DNA of 64,000 bases from NCBI GenBank assembly GCA_022432975.1, contig CM039508.1, positions 22,213,213-22,277,212 on the forward strand. Reading direction: 5' to 3'. Source of the stretch: Begonia masoniana. Its lineage: Eukaryota; Streptophyta; Magnoliopsida; Cucurbitales; Begoniaceae. Shown in pieces: positions 22,435 to 34,848 of this stretch; position 1 is the stretch's first letter; each line of letters opens with the position of its first letter. The position numbers and the translations under genes were made by a program. Under the pieces are notes generated by a model that was given only the letters and a program-made list of their open reading frames with translations, ran no database searches and was not told the DNA's origin.

Positions 22435-25400
22435 CTACACAAATAGCTCAGGATACTTAGTCATCATATCCTGCTGTCGCTCCCACGTAGCTTCTTCCAC
22501 CTCGTGGTTCCGCCATAGGACTTTGACTAGCGGAATCTCTTTGTTGTGTAACACCTTGATGGAAGACTCCAAAATACGTACCGGCCTCTCCTCATAAGTC
22601 AAGGTAGGTTGTACCTCGATCTCTGTAGTCTCGACGATATGTGATGGATCGCGTAGGCACTTCCGAAGCATCGATACGTGAAATACATCGTGGATACCCT
22701 CCATAGAATCCGGAAGCTGTAGTCTGTACGCCAACTTCCCGATCCTCTTCAGAATAAGAAAGGGCCCCACATAACGAGGGTTTAACTTGCCCCTTCTTCC
22801 AAATCTCGCAACGCCTTTAAACGAAGAAACCTTTAGATAAACTTCGTCACCTTCTTCGAACTCTAGCTCTCTCCGTCTCGTATCAGCATAGCTCTTCTGT
22901 CTGCTCTGGGCTACCTCAATACGCTGTCGGATAATGGCAATCTTCTCTGCCGTTTGCTGTAGAATCTCTAGACCAACGACGCTGGCCTCGCTGACCTCGT
23001 CCCAATATAACGGAGACCTACACTTCCGACCATACAAAGCCTCATACGGTGTCATGCCAATAGTAGCCTGGAAGCTGTTGTTGTACGAGAACTTAATCAG
23101 AGGCAAATATCAGCTCCATGAGCCCTGAAACTCCATCACACAAGCTCTGAGCATATCCTCAAGAATCTGATTCGTCCTCTCTGTCTGACCATCAGTCTGA
23201 AGATGAAATGTTGTGCTGAAATTAAGCTGAGTCCCCATAGCTTTATGCAGGCTCTTCCAGAACTTTGAAGTAAATCTCGGATCACGATCCGAGACAATAG
23301 AAACTGGCACCCCATGCAGTCTAACAATCTCCTGCACATAAAGCTCGGCGAGCTGATCCATAGAAGATGCCATCCTCACAGATAGGAAGTGGGCTGACTT
23401 TGTCAATCGGTCCACAATAACCCATATGCCGTCGTGGCCCTTCGTCGTCCTCGGGAGCCCCACAATGAAATCCATGGAGATCTGCTCCTATTTCCACTCC
23501 GTAATCGGCAGTGGCAATAATGTTCCGGCCGGTCTCTGGTGTTCTGCCTTTACCTGTTGACAGACTAGACAGGTCTCGACATACTTGGCGACCTCTCTCT
23601 TCATATTTGGCCACCATAAGTGTTGCTTTAAATCCCGATACATCTTAGTACTTCCCGGGTGTACAGAATATGCCGAAGAATGTGCCTCGGCCAATATATC
23701 CTTTTTTAGATCCTCGTCGTTAGGCACGTACCACCTATGCCTGAACTTCATAATACCATCCTCTGATAAATGGAAATCCGACGAGTCTCCTAATATCATG
23801 CTGGATCGAAGCTTCTCACACTCCGTATCATTCTGCTGAGCCTCACGTATCCGATCCAGAATAGTCGGCCTGAGAGAAATGTTGGTGAGCATACTGGACA
23901 ACTCTGCCACTATCTCCACGTCGAACCTCTCAATCTCAGACCGCAGCGTGACTGACATAGCTGCTAGTGAAGGCTGACTTGTAGAAGGCACTCTACTCAA
24001 AGCATCAGCAACCTTGTTCGCCTTTCCTGGATGGTACTTGATATCAAAATCGTAATCTTTGACGAACTCAAGCCATCGTCTCTGTCACATATTCAGCTCC
24101 CTCTGCGTAAATAGATACTTCAAGCTCTTGTGGTCGAAAAATATCTCGCACTGCTGCCCATATAAATAATGTCTCCATATCTTCAGTGCGAAGACCACAG
24201 CTGCTAACTCAAGGTCGTGCCTAGGGTAATTCTGCTCATACGGCTTCAACTGCCGAGAAGCATAAGCAATAACTCTACCCTCCTGCATCAATACACAACC
24301 GAGTCCAACTCCAGACGCATCACAATAAATACTAAACTTGTCACCTTTAACAGGTAGCGCCAATACTGGAGCGGTGGTCAATCTCTGCTTTAACTCCATA
24401 AAATTGTTGTCACAAGCAGCCGACCATATAAATCTCTCGTTCTTCCGAGTCAGACGCGAAAGAGGAAGTGCGATCTTCGAGAATCCCTCAATAAACTTCC
24501 GGTAATAACCAGCTAACCCGAGAAATCCGCACACCTCTCGTACGTTCTTCGGCTGTGGCCAATCTCTGACTGCCTGAATTTTGCTCGGATCTACAAAAAC
24601 CTTTTCTTCTGATATAATGTGGCCAAGAAAACTGACTCGATCCAGCCAGAACTCGCACTTAGAGAACTTTGGATACAACTGGTGCTGGCATAGAATCCTC
24701 AGAACTATTCTCAAGTGCTCCTCATGTTCTTCCTTCGTCTTTGAATATATCAGTATATCGTCGATGAAAACCACCACAAACTTGTCCAGATACTCCTTGA
24801 AGACACGGTTCATCAAATCCATAAACGCTGCAGGGGCATTAGTAAGTCCAAAAGACGAGACAAGGAACTCGTAATGCCCATACCTCGTTCGGAATGCCGT
24901 TTTCGGTATATCATCCTTCCGGACCTTCAACTGATTGTAACCTGAGCGTAGATCAATCCTCGAAAATACTCGGGCACCTTGCAGCTGATCAAATAAATCA
25001 TCAATCCGGGGCGGTGGATACTTATTCTTCACTGTAAGCTTATTCAGCTCTCTGTAATCAATGCACATCCTGAAGGTCCCTTCTTTCTTCTTGACAAACA
25101 GAACGGGCGCACCCCAGGGTGAAACACTGGGTCGGATAAAACCATTCTCTAACAACTCATCAAGTTGAGTCCTCAGCTCTCTCAACTCAGCTGGTGCCAA
25201 CCGATAAGGATTCTTAAACCTGGGCGCGACATTTGGATAAACATCAATAGTAAAGTCAATCTCCCGGTCCGGCGGTAACCCGGGAAGATAATCGAGGAAT
25301 ATACCAGAGAACTCTTTGACTATAGGAATGTCGCTCGGCTTCACTCCGCTGAGCAACTGAATATCAAATACTGAGGCCAAGTAAATAGAGCAAGCACCTT

Positions 25401-26910
25401 TAAACTGCTCGTTGACCTTCATAGAATAAGAAATAGGCGAGCTACTCAATCTGTTCATCGCCTGATAAGAAAACTCGGCTTTACCCGGGGGTCGAAAGGT
25501 GACAATCCCGGATCGACAATCGATGGTGGCGAAGTGCTGTGACAACCAGTCCATCCCCAAGATAAGATCATAATTCTCTATGCCCATAACAATAAGGCGA
25601 GCATAGAGGGTATTGTTCCCAATCGAGATAATATTGCCCTAGACAACATGACCTGACTGCATACGCTCTCTTGAAGGTAGCATCACGCTATATTCGCATT
25701 CTGCTAACTCAGGCGCAAGCTTCAATCTAGACACACAAGCAGTGGAAACAAAAGAGTGCGTAGCCCCCGTGTCTAACAAAGAAAATACAGCTACGCCCGT
25801 AATCAGTATAGTACCTGCTATCACGGAGGGACAAGCCTCGTCGTCGACATCACCAGGCTCAATAAATGCGAAGATCCTCGGGATAATCCTCCTCTGATCA
25901 CTGCCTGACTGATCTCGGCCCTTCTTCGGGCAATCTTTAATAAAATGGCCTTGTTCTCCACACCAATAGCACACGTCTGTGCCAACTCTGCACTGGCCAC
26001 GGTGTTCCTTCTGACATTTAGGGCAAAAAGGTATCTGAGGAGCCCCCTGTACCTACTTGCCTTTCCCTCGATCAATGCCTCCCTCTAGAGGTCTTTTAGC
26101 ACCCCTCTGCTGCTGCTGAGGCTGTGCTCTCGATTGCCAACCTCGTGACTGAGGGCGAATCTCTCGGAAGAAGCCCTTAGCTGGCTCCCTCGGTTTAATA
26201 GAATCTCTGTCAACTGCCTCTATGTCAAGCGCCCTGGCCACAATCTCGTCATAGGATACATTCCGTACCCCAGATATAGTAAGGCGCATCCGGAACTCCT
26301 GACTAAGTCCCTGTAAAAATCGGCGTACCTTGTCCTCGTTAACGCTGACCTGACGTAGCGCGAATCGAGAAAGGGCTTCAAACTTCCTCACGTACTCGGC
26401 AATAGAACTGACCTACCGTAACTGCATAAACTCAACCATTTTCTCCTCCCGTACAGTATGGCTGAAATACTTGTCATAGAACAACTCTCGGAATCTCTCC
26501 CATCCCATAATCGTCACGTCGGTGTTCGTCTTGATGGAATCTCACCAAAATCGGGCGTCCAGTGCCAAGTGGTAGGTCACCAATGCAACCTTCTCTCCGT
26601 CCTCAATGTTAGCATATGCCAGCATGTCCTCAATAGTGTGAATCCACTCCTCGGCTGAAGAGGGATCCGTAGATTGTCCATTAAATATAGGGGGTTGGAG
26701 CTTCTGGAACCTCTCCATCCCTCGGTTACCCGGAATGGCTGCCTCCCGAGCTCTAGTGCCCTCTCGGTCTATCAGCGTACCCAGCTGTTGGGACTGCCTC
26801 TCCATCTGCTGAGCATGTCGCTCCATATGCTGGGACTGCTGGGTGATAAAATCCTTAAGTGTGTCTATCGTATCGTCGCAGTCATCTCGATCGTTTCCTC
26901 GACGCACCAT
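22435..26910 (-). pseudogene. gag-pol: gag-pol polyprotein of element D: one frame, seven stops
   Basis: A single 1492-codon frame from ATG (26908-26910, MVRRGNDRDD) to a stop at 22435-22437. In order: gag; zinc knuckle CYWCGEQGHFIKDC; protease ([13 protein letters not shown]); reverse transcriptase (FIDDILIYS); RNase H ([13 protein letters not shown]); integrase (HPGSTKMYRDL, WIVMD-type core, SDRDPRFTSKFW, DGQTERTNQ); and a chromodomain-like tail ([18 protein letters not shown]). It has no frameshift but seven in-frame stops, at 26542, 26413, 26053, 25639, 24085, 23488 and 23110 (lowest base of each codon). Comparison with the 1-7971 element shows each can be explained by one C-to-T or G-to-A change, for example Trp, Gln or Arg codons turned to stops. 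The copy is inactive. Confidence 0.93.
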
Positions 26911-27056
26911 ACTTATATACTCCTATATAAAAGTTAAACAAATACTCTATAAAAATGAAATCAAATAAAGTTATAAACATACTTACAGTTGATGAAGAAT
27001 GTCCGCGTAGTGGCTGTGCAGTCGAGCAGTCTACAGAACCGATTTTAAAACCCGGG

Positions 27057-27069
27057 GGCTCTGATACCA
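27057..27069 (-). other. Primer-binding site of element D
   Basis: The - strand reads TGGTATCAGAGCC, five bases inside the 5' LTR edge at 27075. It matches initiator Met tRNA. Confidence 0.9.
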
Positions 27070-27074
27070 TAAAT

Positions 27075-29604
27075 TGTGACGACCCTATCACTGTACCCAA
27101 TTTCCCTTACATATATTTTTTTATTTTTTTTTATCCTTATACATTAAATAAACTCTACGCAGAATTTAAACCGGAATCTAAATTGAAATCTAACTTTAAA
27201 CCATTTAAAACAAAACCCAATTTAATTAAATAAAACTAAAAACCATTAAGGAAAATAATTAAAATAAAACCAAAATAAGTGGGAGGGCAAAACTGTCAAA
27301 GCCGATACAAACAGGGAGGGGCGATCGATCTCCAAATACAGGAGATCGATCGCTGATGCACCAAACAGCAGGGGCGATCAGTCGCCCCTCTGTGCCAGCG
27401 ATCGGTCGCTGCATTAAAACAAGGAGGGGCGACAATCGCCCCTCACCTCCCGCGCCCAGTCGCCACTCTTCATTCTTCTTTCTCTTCTCTTAACTTTTCA
27501 TTTCAAATGCTCTCTGGAATCCGAAATTCCAGAGAGCAAAACACAATGTTTCTTTCACTTTCCCTGCACACCACACACTTACCATTTTCCATATAAACTC
27601 TAGCATAATATCACTCGTTTAATAAAATTACACAGCCGATACACACGTTAAACTTTCGGGAAAACGATTTGCATGGATACGTTTGAAAACCGAGTATATC
27701 CACCTGTTTTAAATCATCATCAATTCATGAAAATCTACATAAAACCTTAACCAAAACGTTTTACAAACAGTTTTACCAAAAACATTGAACTATCAACATA
27801 TAAACCTATCAACTATCCAGTTCCCAAACATCCTAAAATGTTCTAACTGTACAATTACTTTTTTCTAATATACCATCAGCCCAAAACATCCCAAAAACCC
27901 CAAAACCTATACATACATCCCCACGGGTCAGGTAAGCGTCGACTGCGCCAGCACACCACCGCGAGCCATCATCCGTCAACTGTGTCACTCCTCAAGTGGA
28001 GGGATCTCATCCTCACCTGTTTCCTCGTAATCACCTACACCATACAATACACTATGAAATAAAAATCTCAGCAAGCTCTCGTAAATGCAAATGCATGCTA
28101 TGCGTGTGAGCTTTTAAACCATGCATTATTTTCTTTACTTTATATGCACTGTAGGTGTCACCGAGATCCTATCCCCCTAACCGGAGAGAGCTCATCCAGC
28201 GGGCGGACTACTCTTTCCAGCTAGAGAAGGGGGGTGCATGCTTACAACACGTACAGCCGTGCCTGAGCCCCACCTCACGTGACCTGTAAACTGTATGCCT
28301 TTCGACCTGTATGCCTTTCGGCCTGTAAACTGTATGCCTTACGGCTGTTTTTCTATGCATTATCTTTGAAACATCGTGCGAAAATTCATTTTCATGCTTT
28401 TCTTTAAAACACGTGATGCGTGAACAGTTTATATCTCAAAGTAAACAACCACATATGTACCATCAGGACGATAAACAAACAACATATGAAACAACTAATC
28501 CTAACTACCCAAACCAAAACAAATTAAACAAAACACGTCTCCAAAACTCCTCGAGACAACCACGACGTACGGTGTAGGCCAATCGGCCAGAGAAGATTAC
28601 GAGAACTTACCTCGAATCCAAAGCAGCTCAAGTTCCGTCCACGAGCGTTGTTTGTCTGAAGGAAAACACAACGTTTATCGTTAAAACGAGTTTAAACTTC
28701 TAAACGTCCAAATTTAACCAAAACCTTACCTAAGGAATTTCTTAAAATCTCAACCTAACTAATCGAAGTATTTAAACAACGATTAACGCTCGATAGTTTA
28801 AAATTCCAATTAACGAGTTTTCCTAAAAACCCGAAAATTCTCCAATTTTAACATTTCTCACAAATCACTCTAACTTCGTCCAATAACGTTCAATACGTCC
28901 TATACATTTGTAATCTACAACAATCTATCGATTTCGAACCCTAAATCTCGATTTTTAACAAAACCCTAATCGAAACCCTAACCGTATAATTTTGCGAAAA
29001 CAGAAAACTAACGCTCTAAAACTTTAGAATCATACCTAGAGCGTCGAATGGAGGAGAAAGCGCGAAGAAAACGGAACGATTGGAGGACGAACGGAGGTCA
29101 GAATGGAAATCGCCGTCGGAGAACAAAGAAGAAGGAGCTCCCTGGTTCGTGAACTCCAGAGAAGAAGAAAGAAGAAGTGAGGGAGAGAAGAAAGAAATTT
29201 GTTTTTAATATAATTTGGTTTGCAAAATTACCATTTTGCCCTTAGTTCATATTTTATATTTGTTTTGTCTTTCGTTTCGTCAATCGGCTAACCGTTCGGA
29301 TTCTCCAAATTTTTTTATTTCACCATTATATCCAACTTATTATTTGGGTCCTATCAAAACTATCCGTTCGCAAAACGGACCTCGTTTACTATTTTTACTA
29401 AAACGTCCTTTGTATTACGAGAAACTTAATTACTCGGAATATAGCGTTATTACTCCAAAAATTCTCATAAATTTCTTAAAATTCCAATTAATAATTAGGA
29501 TCATAATGGCACTTCCTTTTCGTAAAACGAGTTTGATTTGACATATTTATAAAAAATGCCATTATATATTATAATATAAAATTTCGTACAAGCCGGATAT
29601 TACA
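27075..29604 (-). repeat. 5' LTR of element D (2530 bp)
   Basis: On the + strand TGTGACGACC to GGATATTACA. It carries the perfect hairpin 27321-27353 (GCGATCGATCTCC arms), the hairpin 27509-27537, the TGA(G/A)AT...ATCTCA stem region (28055-28070), a GGCCAATCGGCC segment next to CGGTGTA (28570-28588) and AGGTAAGT on the - strand (28606-28613). The sequence after 29604 is copia coding DNA. Confidence 0.92.
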
Positions 29605-29756
29605 GCTTCAATTGCCAAGACACGGTTACCCCTACAAAAGTCATCAAGAATCCTGAAACGGACTTCTTGGAATCAACGTCACAAGTCATATCTGAATCGG
29701 TATATCCAACTAGCATAGAGTCACTGCCACCGAAACACAAACACAACTTGGAAGTA
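29605..29756 (-). pseudogene. Copia RNase H fragment
   Basis: The - strand reads LCLCFGGSDSMLVGYTDSDM and then DVDSKKSVSGFLMTF and SWQLK, the copia RNase H start with its Asp residues. It is cut at 29604 by element D and at 29757 by element G. Confidence 0.85.
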
Positions 29757-32429
29757 TGATATGCCTAGGTGATACACCTAGAAGACCAGTGACACATTCC
29801 CAAGGCACATCACAAAACCTCACTAATCTTTATGTTGACAATTGCTCTATTTGTACAGGTGAGGGCCCACTTGATTGCTCGGAATGGAATACTTATGAGG
29901 AGTTTTTCAAAGGCTTAGCATGGGAGCCCAAATCTCAGGACATGAACTAGCCCAAACACTTGCTCACTTGGGTGACCGAAGATGGATCACTTCAAGCTAA
30001 AAGAGGAAATTGTCTTCCCTTGGACGAGAATATGTAACTCTATTTAATTCGGATTTTTGGGCAAACATTGGCCTTATTTGTATTAAACTTTATAAACTTG
30101 CATGCATACATTAGATTGAATGGTTAAGGCTAGTATGGTGGTAAGGGTTGACGTTCACGAGGACATGTTGAACACTCCTAGTTCGAACTACTTAACTTCA
30201 AGTCCATGGAAGGCACCAAAGGGGCCCGGTCCACATTGAAGATGGAGGGGGATTGTGCCACTTGAATAAACGTTAAAGCCCGGTCCATTTTTAGGCTAGG
30301 AGCGCTCCATCAGCTTTGTTATTTTGAAATTTTACAATTCATCATGTCATACATGGCCGAAGAAACTATACCTTATGAAGACGTCATCCCCATAGTCGAA
30401 AAGATGGAGGAGCGTGCATATGTGTGGACAAGATTCATCCAACCATTTCTTCCATTTTTTTCATTCAACCAAAACCCTCACCACCCTAGGAAAACTTAAG
30501 CATCGCTTTTAGTGTTTGTATTCACTTTTTGAATAATCAATATGCACTGGTCAGTTCTCCTAAGATTCAAAGAGCGTTGGCTCAAGGTAAGCCTCGGTTG
30601 TTCATCTTCTGAGCGGAGTTGCGCCTTCGATTGTTCTTCTAGCCAGTGGTTGCTTGAAGACTCATATCATCACTTTCTTTACCTTCTTTCTAAGATCTTA
30701 GAAAAGAGAAAAAAGGCGACCAAACCAGACCTTGTGCTGTTGTAATTCTCCTTGGAAGATTACATTCCCTGAATGTGCTCTAGGTTGTCTCTCGGACCGG
30801 TTACAGGACTTTCTTGCATACTTTATTTGTTTTGTGTTTTATTACTCGAAATTTGCAGGATCTATTCTACAATCAAGTGGTACGACCCCTTTGTTTCATT
30901 GTAATTAGACTTGATTTGATATTTATTTGGTTTGCTTGAAATTGGTTGTTCTCGGATGTAGTCAAGAACACCACCCTACAATTTTGGTTTGCATAACTTT
31001 GTTTTGCAGGACCAAAGGTTATCACTAAGGTTGCTAACCCTCAAACCCAAGTCCCAAATTTTACTAAATTGTGTGCTCATTTTGCAGGATAAGTAAGTGG
31101 AGCTCAAATGGCTCTAAAGACCGACACACAAGCCAAGGAGTGGCCCATCAAAATGATGAAGCATGAGCCTATGGAAAAGGAGGCCGAACCCATGGATCCA
31201 AAGAAAAGGATCAACCAACACAAAAGAAATGACGAACCCAAGGATGTCAAGCATGGTGGACATCATGCATGGCTCGACCATCATGAGGAGGAGCCTTCCA
31301 TTGAAGATGGGAGATCAAAGCCAAGTGTTCGAGGTTTGGAGCCGCCATGCCAAGTGACAACAATGGTGCACAAGCCTCAGCCACTCAAGTTTGAAGAGGG
31401 AGTTGGTCCTCCTTAATTAAATATTGTAACCGAGCCTAGTTTAGTTTCTTTGTAAAAATATTTTAGTTTAATTTCTAGTTAAATGCATGGCTGAATACTC
31501 TAGAGGGTTGGTGAGAAGGCTGAGCATTTTGAAGGGAGATGGCTCCAATTTGAAGAAAAGAAGCACATGGGATCGCGGGAGAGAGAAGGGCCAAAAGTAC
31601 ACATGTACTCGGCCACCCACATGGCTGAATAGAATGTCACTTTCTAGGGCATTCTTTCATCCTTCAGCTGAACCAAAACCTTAGCTTTTAGGAGAGGTAT
31701 TTAATTATCTTTATGAGATTGTAATGGGGTTTTTTTTTGTTGAATGAAAATCGAAGCTTTGCTTCCCAAAACTAGAAGCCTTCGAGTCTTCAAAACAGCT
31801 TCCTTTCTTGGTGTGTCATATCCGTACCTAGGTCATGTCTTCATTGCCCTCCAAGCTTAAGGTTATTTGGTGGCTCTCATTAACATCCTTTTCTTCAGCC
31901 TTCCCAAAGGTTGGAATCACAGCAAAAAGGTAGGAAGCCTTGTATCGTTTGCTAGAGTATTCCTTCAATTTTGGAGGTCTCATAATCCGAGGGTGCTGCT
32001 CGTGTTGCCTTCCGAACTAGCATCAAATCCGCTAGCCATAACTTGGACATTCGTACAAATTTCCTTATGCAATTTTCAGAGTCCACCATCCACGTATCAA
32101 GTAAGGTTGTCCTAAATTTTAAGCCCATTTGGTTCAAAATTGAAGAATTTGTGCATATGGAAAGCCCAATGAAAATCGACCATCTAGCAGTTTTTTTGTG
32201 TTTTTGTTTAGTCACAGCAATTTTGGTGCTGAAATTGTAAGAGCATTTTATTATTATTTTTGGTGAGTTTATGTCAAATTTTCAGCTTGTTTGGATTATA
32301 TTTGAAGAAGATATTGTGTTTGCATTTGAAGTCTCCTTCGACAAAGATTTGGTGTAAATTCGAGGAGTATTGTGTTGTTTTTGTTGTGTTGCTCTTAGGT
32401 GCTCGCTAAGCCAACCCCTAGGTGCATCA
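29757..32429 (+). repeat. 5' LTR of element G (2673 bp)
   Basis: TGATATGCCTAGG to CCTAGGTGCATCA. Its last 1.4 kb matches the 3' LTR; the first 1.25 kb (about 29770-31018) has no counterpart there. It contains a 102-codon ORF at 31108-31416 rich in Lys, Glu and His (MALKTDTQAKEWPIKMMKHE...) whose role is unknown. Confidence 0.75.
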
Positions 32430-32431
32430 GC

Positions 32432-32444
32432 TGGTATTAGAGCC
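32432..32444 (+). other. Primer-binding site of element G
   Basis: TGGTATTAGAGCC lies two bases after the 5' LTR; it differs from the usual initiator Met site by one C-to-T change. Confidence 0.85.
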
Positions 32445-32671
32445 TAGTGCTTTCCTTGAGTATTTTGTTAAGTTGTTAGTGCTAGTTTTGTTGAAGTTTG
32501 AGCACCAAAGTGTTACCACAAGTTGGATTGAACCTTAGGAGAATTTCTGCTCACCCGAGGACTTGTTTGTGGAGTGACCTACTCCGTCTTTACCTTTTTT
32601 CCATCATAACAAAACAACATAGAATTTTGGTGAAGTGTGATCTGATTTTGAGAGTTAATATTTGTTAAGAA

Positions 32672-34080
32672 ATGAAGGCTAGGAGTGGTGCCAATGTCAA
32701 CCAAAATCGTGAGCAAAGGGCTCCTTTGGTGTCAAATCCGAGTTGGGGAGAAAATATTTACCAAGGACAAATAGAAAATCTCAACCATAAGTACAAGGAT
32801 ATGAGCCAATTGTTGAGGGAGATTAGAGATAATCTTGCAAGGGCTCTACAATCCCTATTACCAAGAAGAAGAAATCAAAATTGAAGGAATTTTGATTATG
32901 AGTTGTCCAAAGAAGAGGAGATGGATTTTATTCATAACCGACGTGGGGCAAATGAAGACTTAAAGCATGTCAAGTTGTCCATACCCTCTTTTAATGGAGC
33001 TTGCAATGGACATGTGTTTCTAGATTGAGCGAACAAAGTGAAAAAAGTTTGTGATTACTATGATTACCCCAAGAGGGTTAAGTTGCAATTGATATCATTG
33101 GAGTTGTCCGAATATGCAAGCCTTTGGTGGGATAACTTGAAGGCCCAAAGGAGAAGAGATGAGGATGAACCTATCACTACTTGGAGAGCCATGAAGGTCA
33201 CTAATGAGGAGAAGGTTTGTGTAACGACCCCATATCCCAGCAAGAAATTGTCCGCTTTGGAGATTGGGCCGCAGCCCAATATCCTCCCCTCACGGCTTTG
33301 TTTGGCGAGAACTTCCCGGAAGGTCACCCAACCTGGAATTGCTCTCGCTGAAGCACTTTTAACTTCGGAGTTCTTATGGGATCCGTTGCCAATCGTGCTC
33401 AAAAACGCGTCTTGCTATGTTGGGAGGGTGTCTTTACATATGTTTCATTTCCACATACTTCTCCAAGCGATGTGGGATTGTGACGACCCCCTTTTTACCA
33501 CCTGTCACCTTCCGGTTCGCCCGCGCAGACGTACCGCCATCCGGGTTCCGGTTCGTGCAGCTATCATACACATACTTACACATCACAGTTTGTGCCTAGC
33601 CATTATAAGTAAGAGCTCTTCTTGCAAATGCAAAGCTTGAAGCAAGGACCCCAATCGGTCGAAGAGTATTTGACCGGGTTTCACTTAAGATAAGAAGTGG
33701 GATAGAGGAGCTAGAAGAGAAAATGATGGCTAGGTTTATGACGAGCCTACATAATGAGATCGGTCACCTTGTTGAGCTATAAGCTTTGGATACCATGAAT
33801 ACGGTAGTCTAACTTACCTTGAAGGTGGAAAGGCAAGTAAAGATAAAGATCAAAGGAGTTGGAGCCCAAACTTACCAAAAAGCTGAGCATGTTTTCAAGC
33901 CACCGCCTAAAGTGGAAGAAGTGAAACCTCAAATGAAGAGTTGACCACAGAAGGTAGGGGAAAATAAGAACATGGTGGGGAAAAACAATCAACCCAAAGC
34001 TAGAGAAATCAAATGTTTTAAATGCCTAAGATTGGGGCCCATTGCATCACAATGCCCCAATAAGAGGGTAATGATCCTTT
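32672..34080 (+). pseudogene. gag of element G, interrupted
   Basis: The N-terminal part (32672-32884) ends at a TGA. Further on, LSIPSFNGACNGHVFLD and YASLWWDNLKAQRRRDEDEP are typical gypsy gag segments, with another TGA at 33027 where Trp is expected. After the Cassandra-like insertion it resumes with ELFLQMQSLKQGPQSVEEY and reaches a zinc knuckle CFKCLRLGPIASQC near 34018-34059, in which the His is replaced by Pro. Confidence 0.78.
33220..33587 (-). mobile_element. Cassandra-like TRIM LTR carrying a 5S rRNA-derived segment
   Basis: A 368-bp insertion, TGTAACGACC to ACATCACA, flanked by GTTTG on both sides (33215-33219 and 33588-33592). The - strand of about 33308-33392 resembles plant 5S rRNA, including GGATCCCATAAGAACTCCGA, GTGCTTCAGCGAGAG and GGTTGGGTGACCTTCCGGGA, the last covering the internal promoter C-box region. 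Terminal-repeat retrotransposons with 5S sequence in the LTR are known as Cassandra. Only one LTR is present, so it is a solo LTR. Confidence 0.85.
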
Positions 34081-34235
34081 GAGAGGGAACCAGAGAAGTT
34101 GAGAGTGAGGATGAACTGGAGGAAGAGAATAGTGGGGATGCCAAGCCACTTGAGGAGGTGATTCTTCCCCAAGAAGGTCCATTATTGCTAGTAGTACGTC
34201 GGGTCCTAGCTATACAAACCGTCGACAAGCATTGT

Positions 34236-34694
34236 CAATGAGAGAACCTATTCCATAGCCATTGTTTGGTCAAAGACAATGTGTGCTCCCTCGTCATAGA
34301 TGGGGGAAGTTGTATTAATGACTCCTCTATGGATTTAGTGAAGAACTTGGTGATCGAAACTAGACCACACCCGACACCATATAAGGTAAAATGGTTGGAT
34401 GAAAAGAAAGACATTAAGGTGTCCGAACAGGTGACCATAGAATTCAACATTGGTAAGTATGAGGACAAAATTGTCTGTGATGTATGACCTATGAATGTCA
34501 GCCACCTATTACTGGGTCGTCCTCCTTGGCAATTTGACAAAAGGGCAACACATGAAGGTCATACTAATTGTTATTCTTTTGAGATGAATGGGAAATTGGT
34601 CAAGCTAACCCCACTACACCCGAACCAAGTGGCCTTGGATGAGAGGGTAGAAGGGAAGGTTCGGCTAAGTCAATTCTTTTACTACTTAAGTTGA
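34236..34694 (+). pseudogene. Aspartic protease fragment of element G
   Basis: CSLVIDGGSCINDSSMDLVK with a DGG active site, then PYKVKWLDEKK, FNIGKYEDKIVCDV, a TGA at 34485-34487, and LLLGRPPWQFDKR. This is the protease-to-RT linker of Ty3/gypsy elements. Reverse transcriptase motifs do not follow. Confidence 0.8.
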
Positions 34695-34848
34695 GAGAAG
34701 GGAATGGGAAAAGTGGCCGGGTCCAATTGTCCTTACCAGGGTTGTCCATAAATTGTTCTCTTAAGCGTCCACCATTTGAGACATGAAAAAGGAGGAAGAG
34801 GGCACTCTTATTGGATTTGAGATCAAATTTTCAACCACTCGGAGATGA

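Larger units (their letters stand above)
20617..29604 (-). mobile_element. Ty3/gypsy chromovirus D (Tekay-like), left LTR truncated
   Basis: Element on the - strand: right LTR 27075-29604 (5' copy), primer site, gag-pol frame 26910-22435, purine tract, left LTR (3' copy). The left LTR lacks its outer roughly 720 bp, so there is no left target duplication. On the right it interrupts a copia RNase H fragment that starts at 29605. Proteins and LTR layout are close to the 1-7971 element. Confidence 0.92.
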
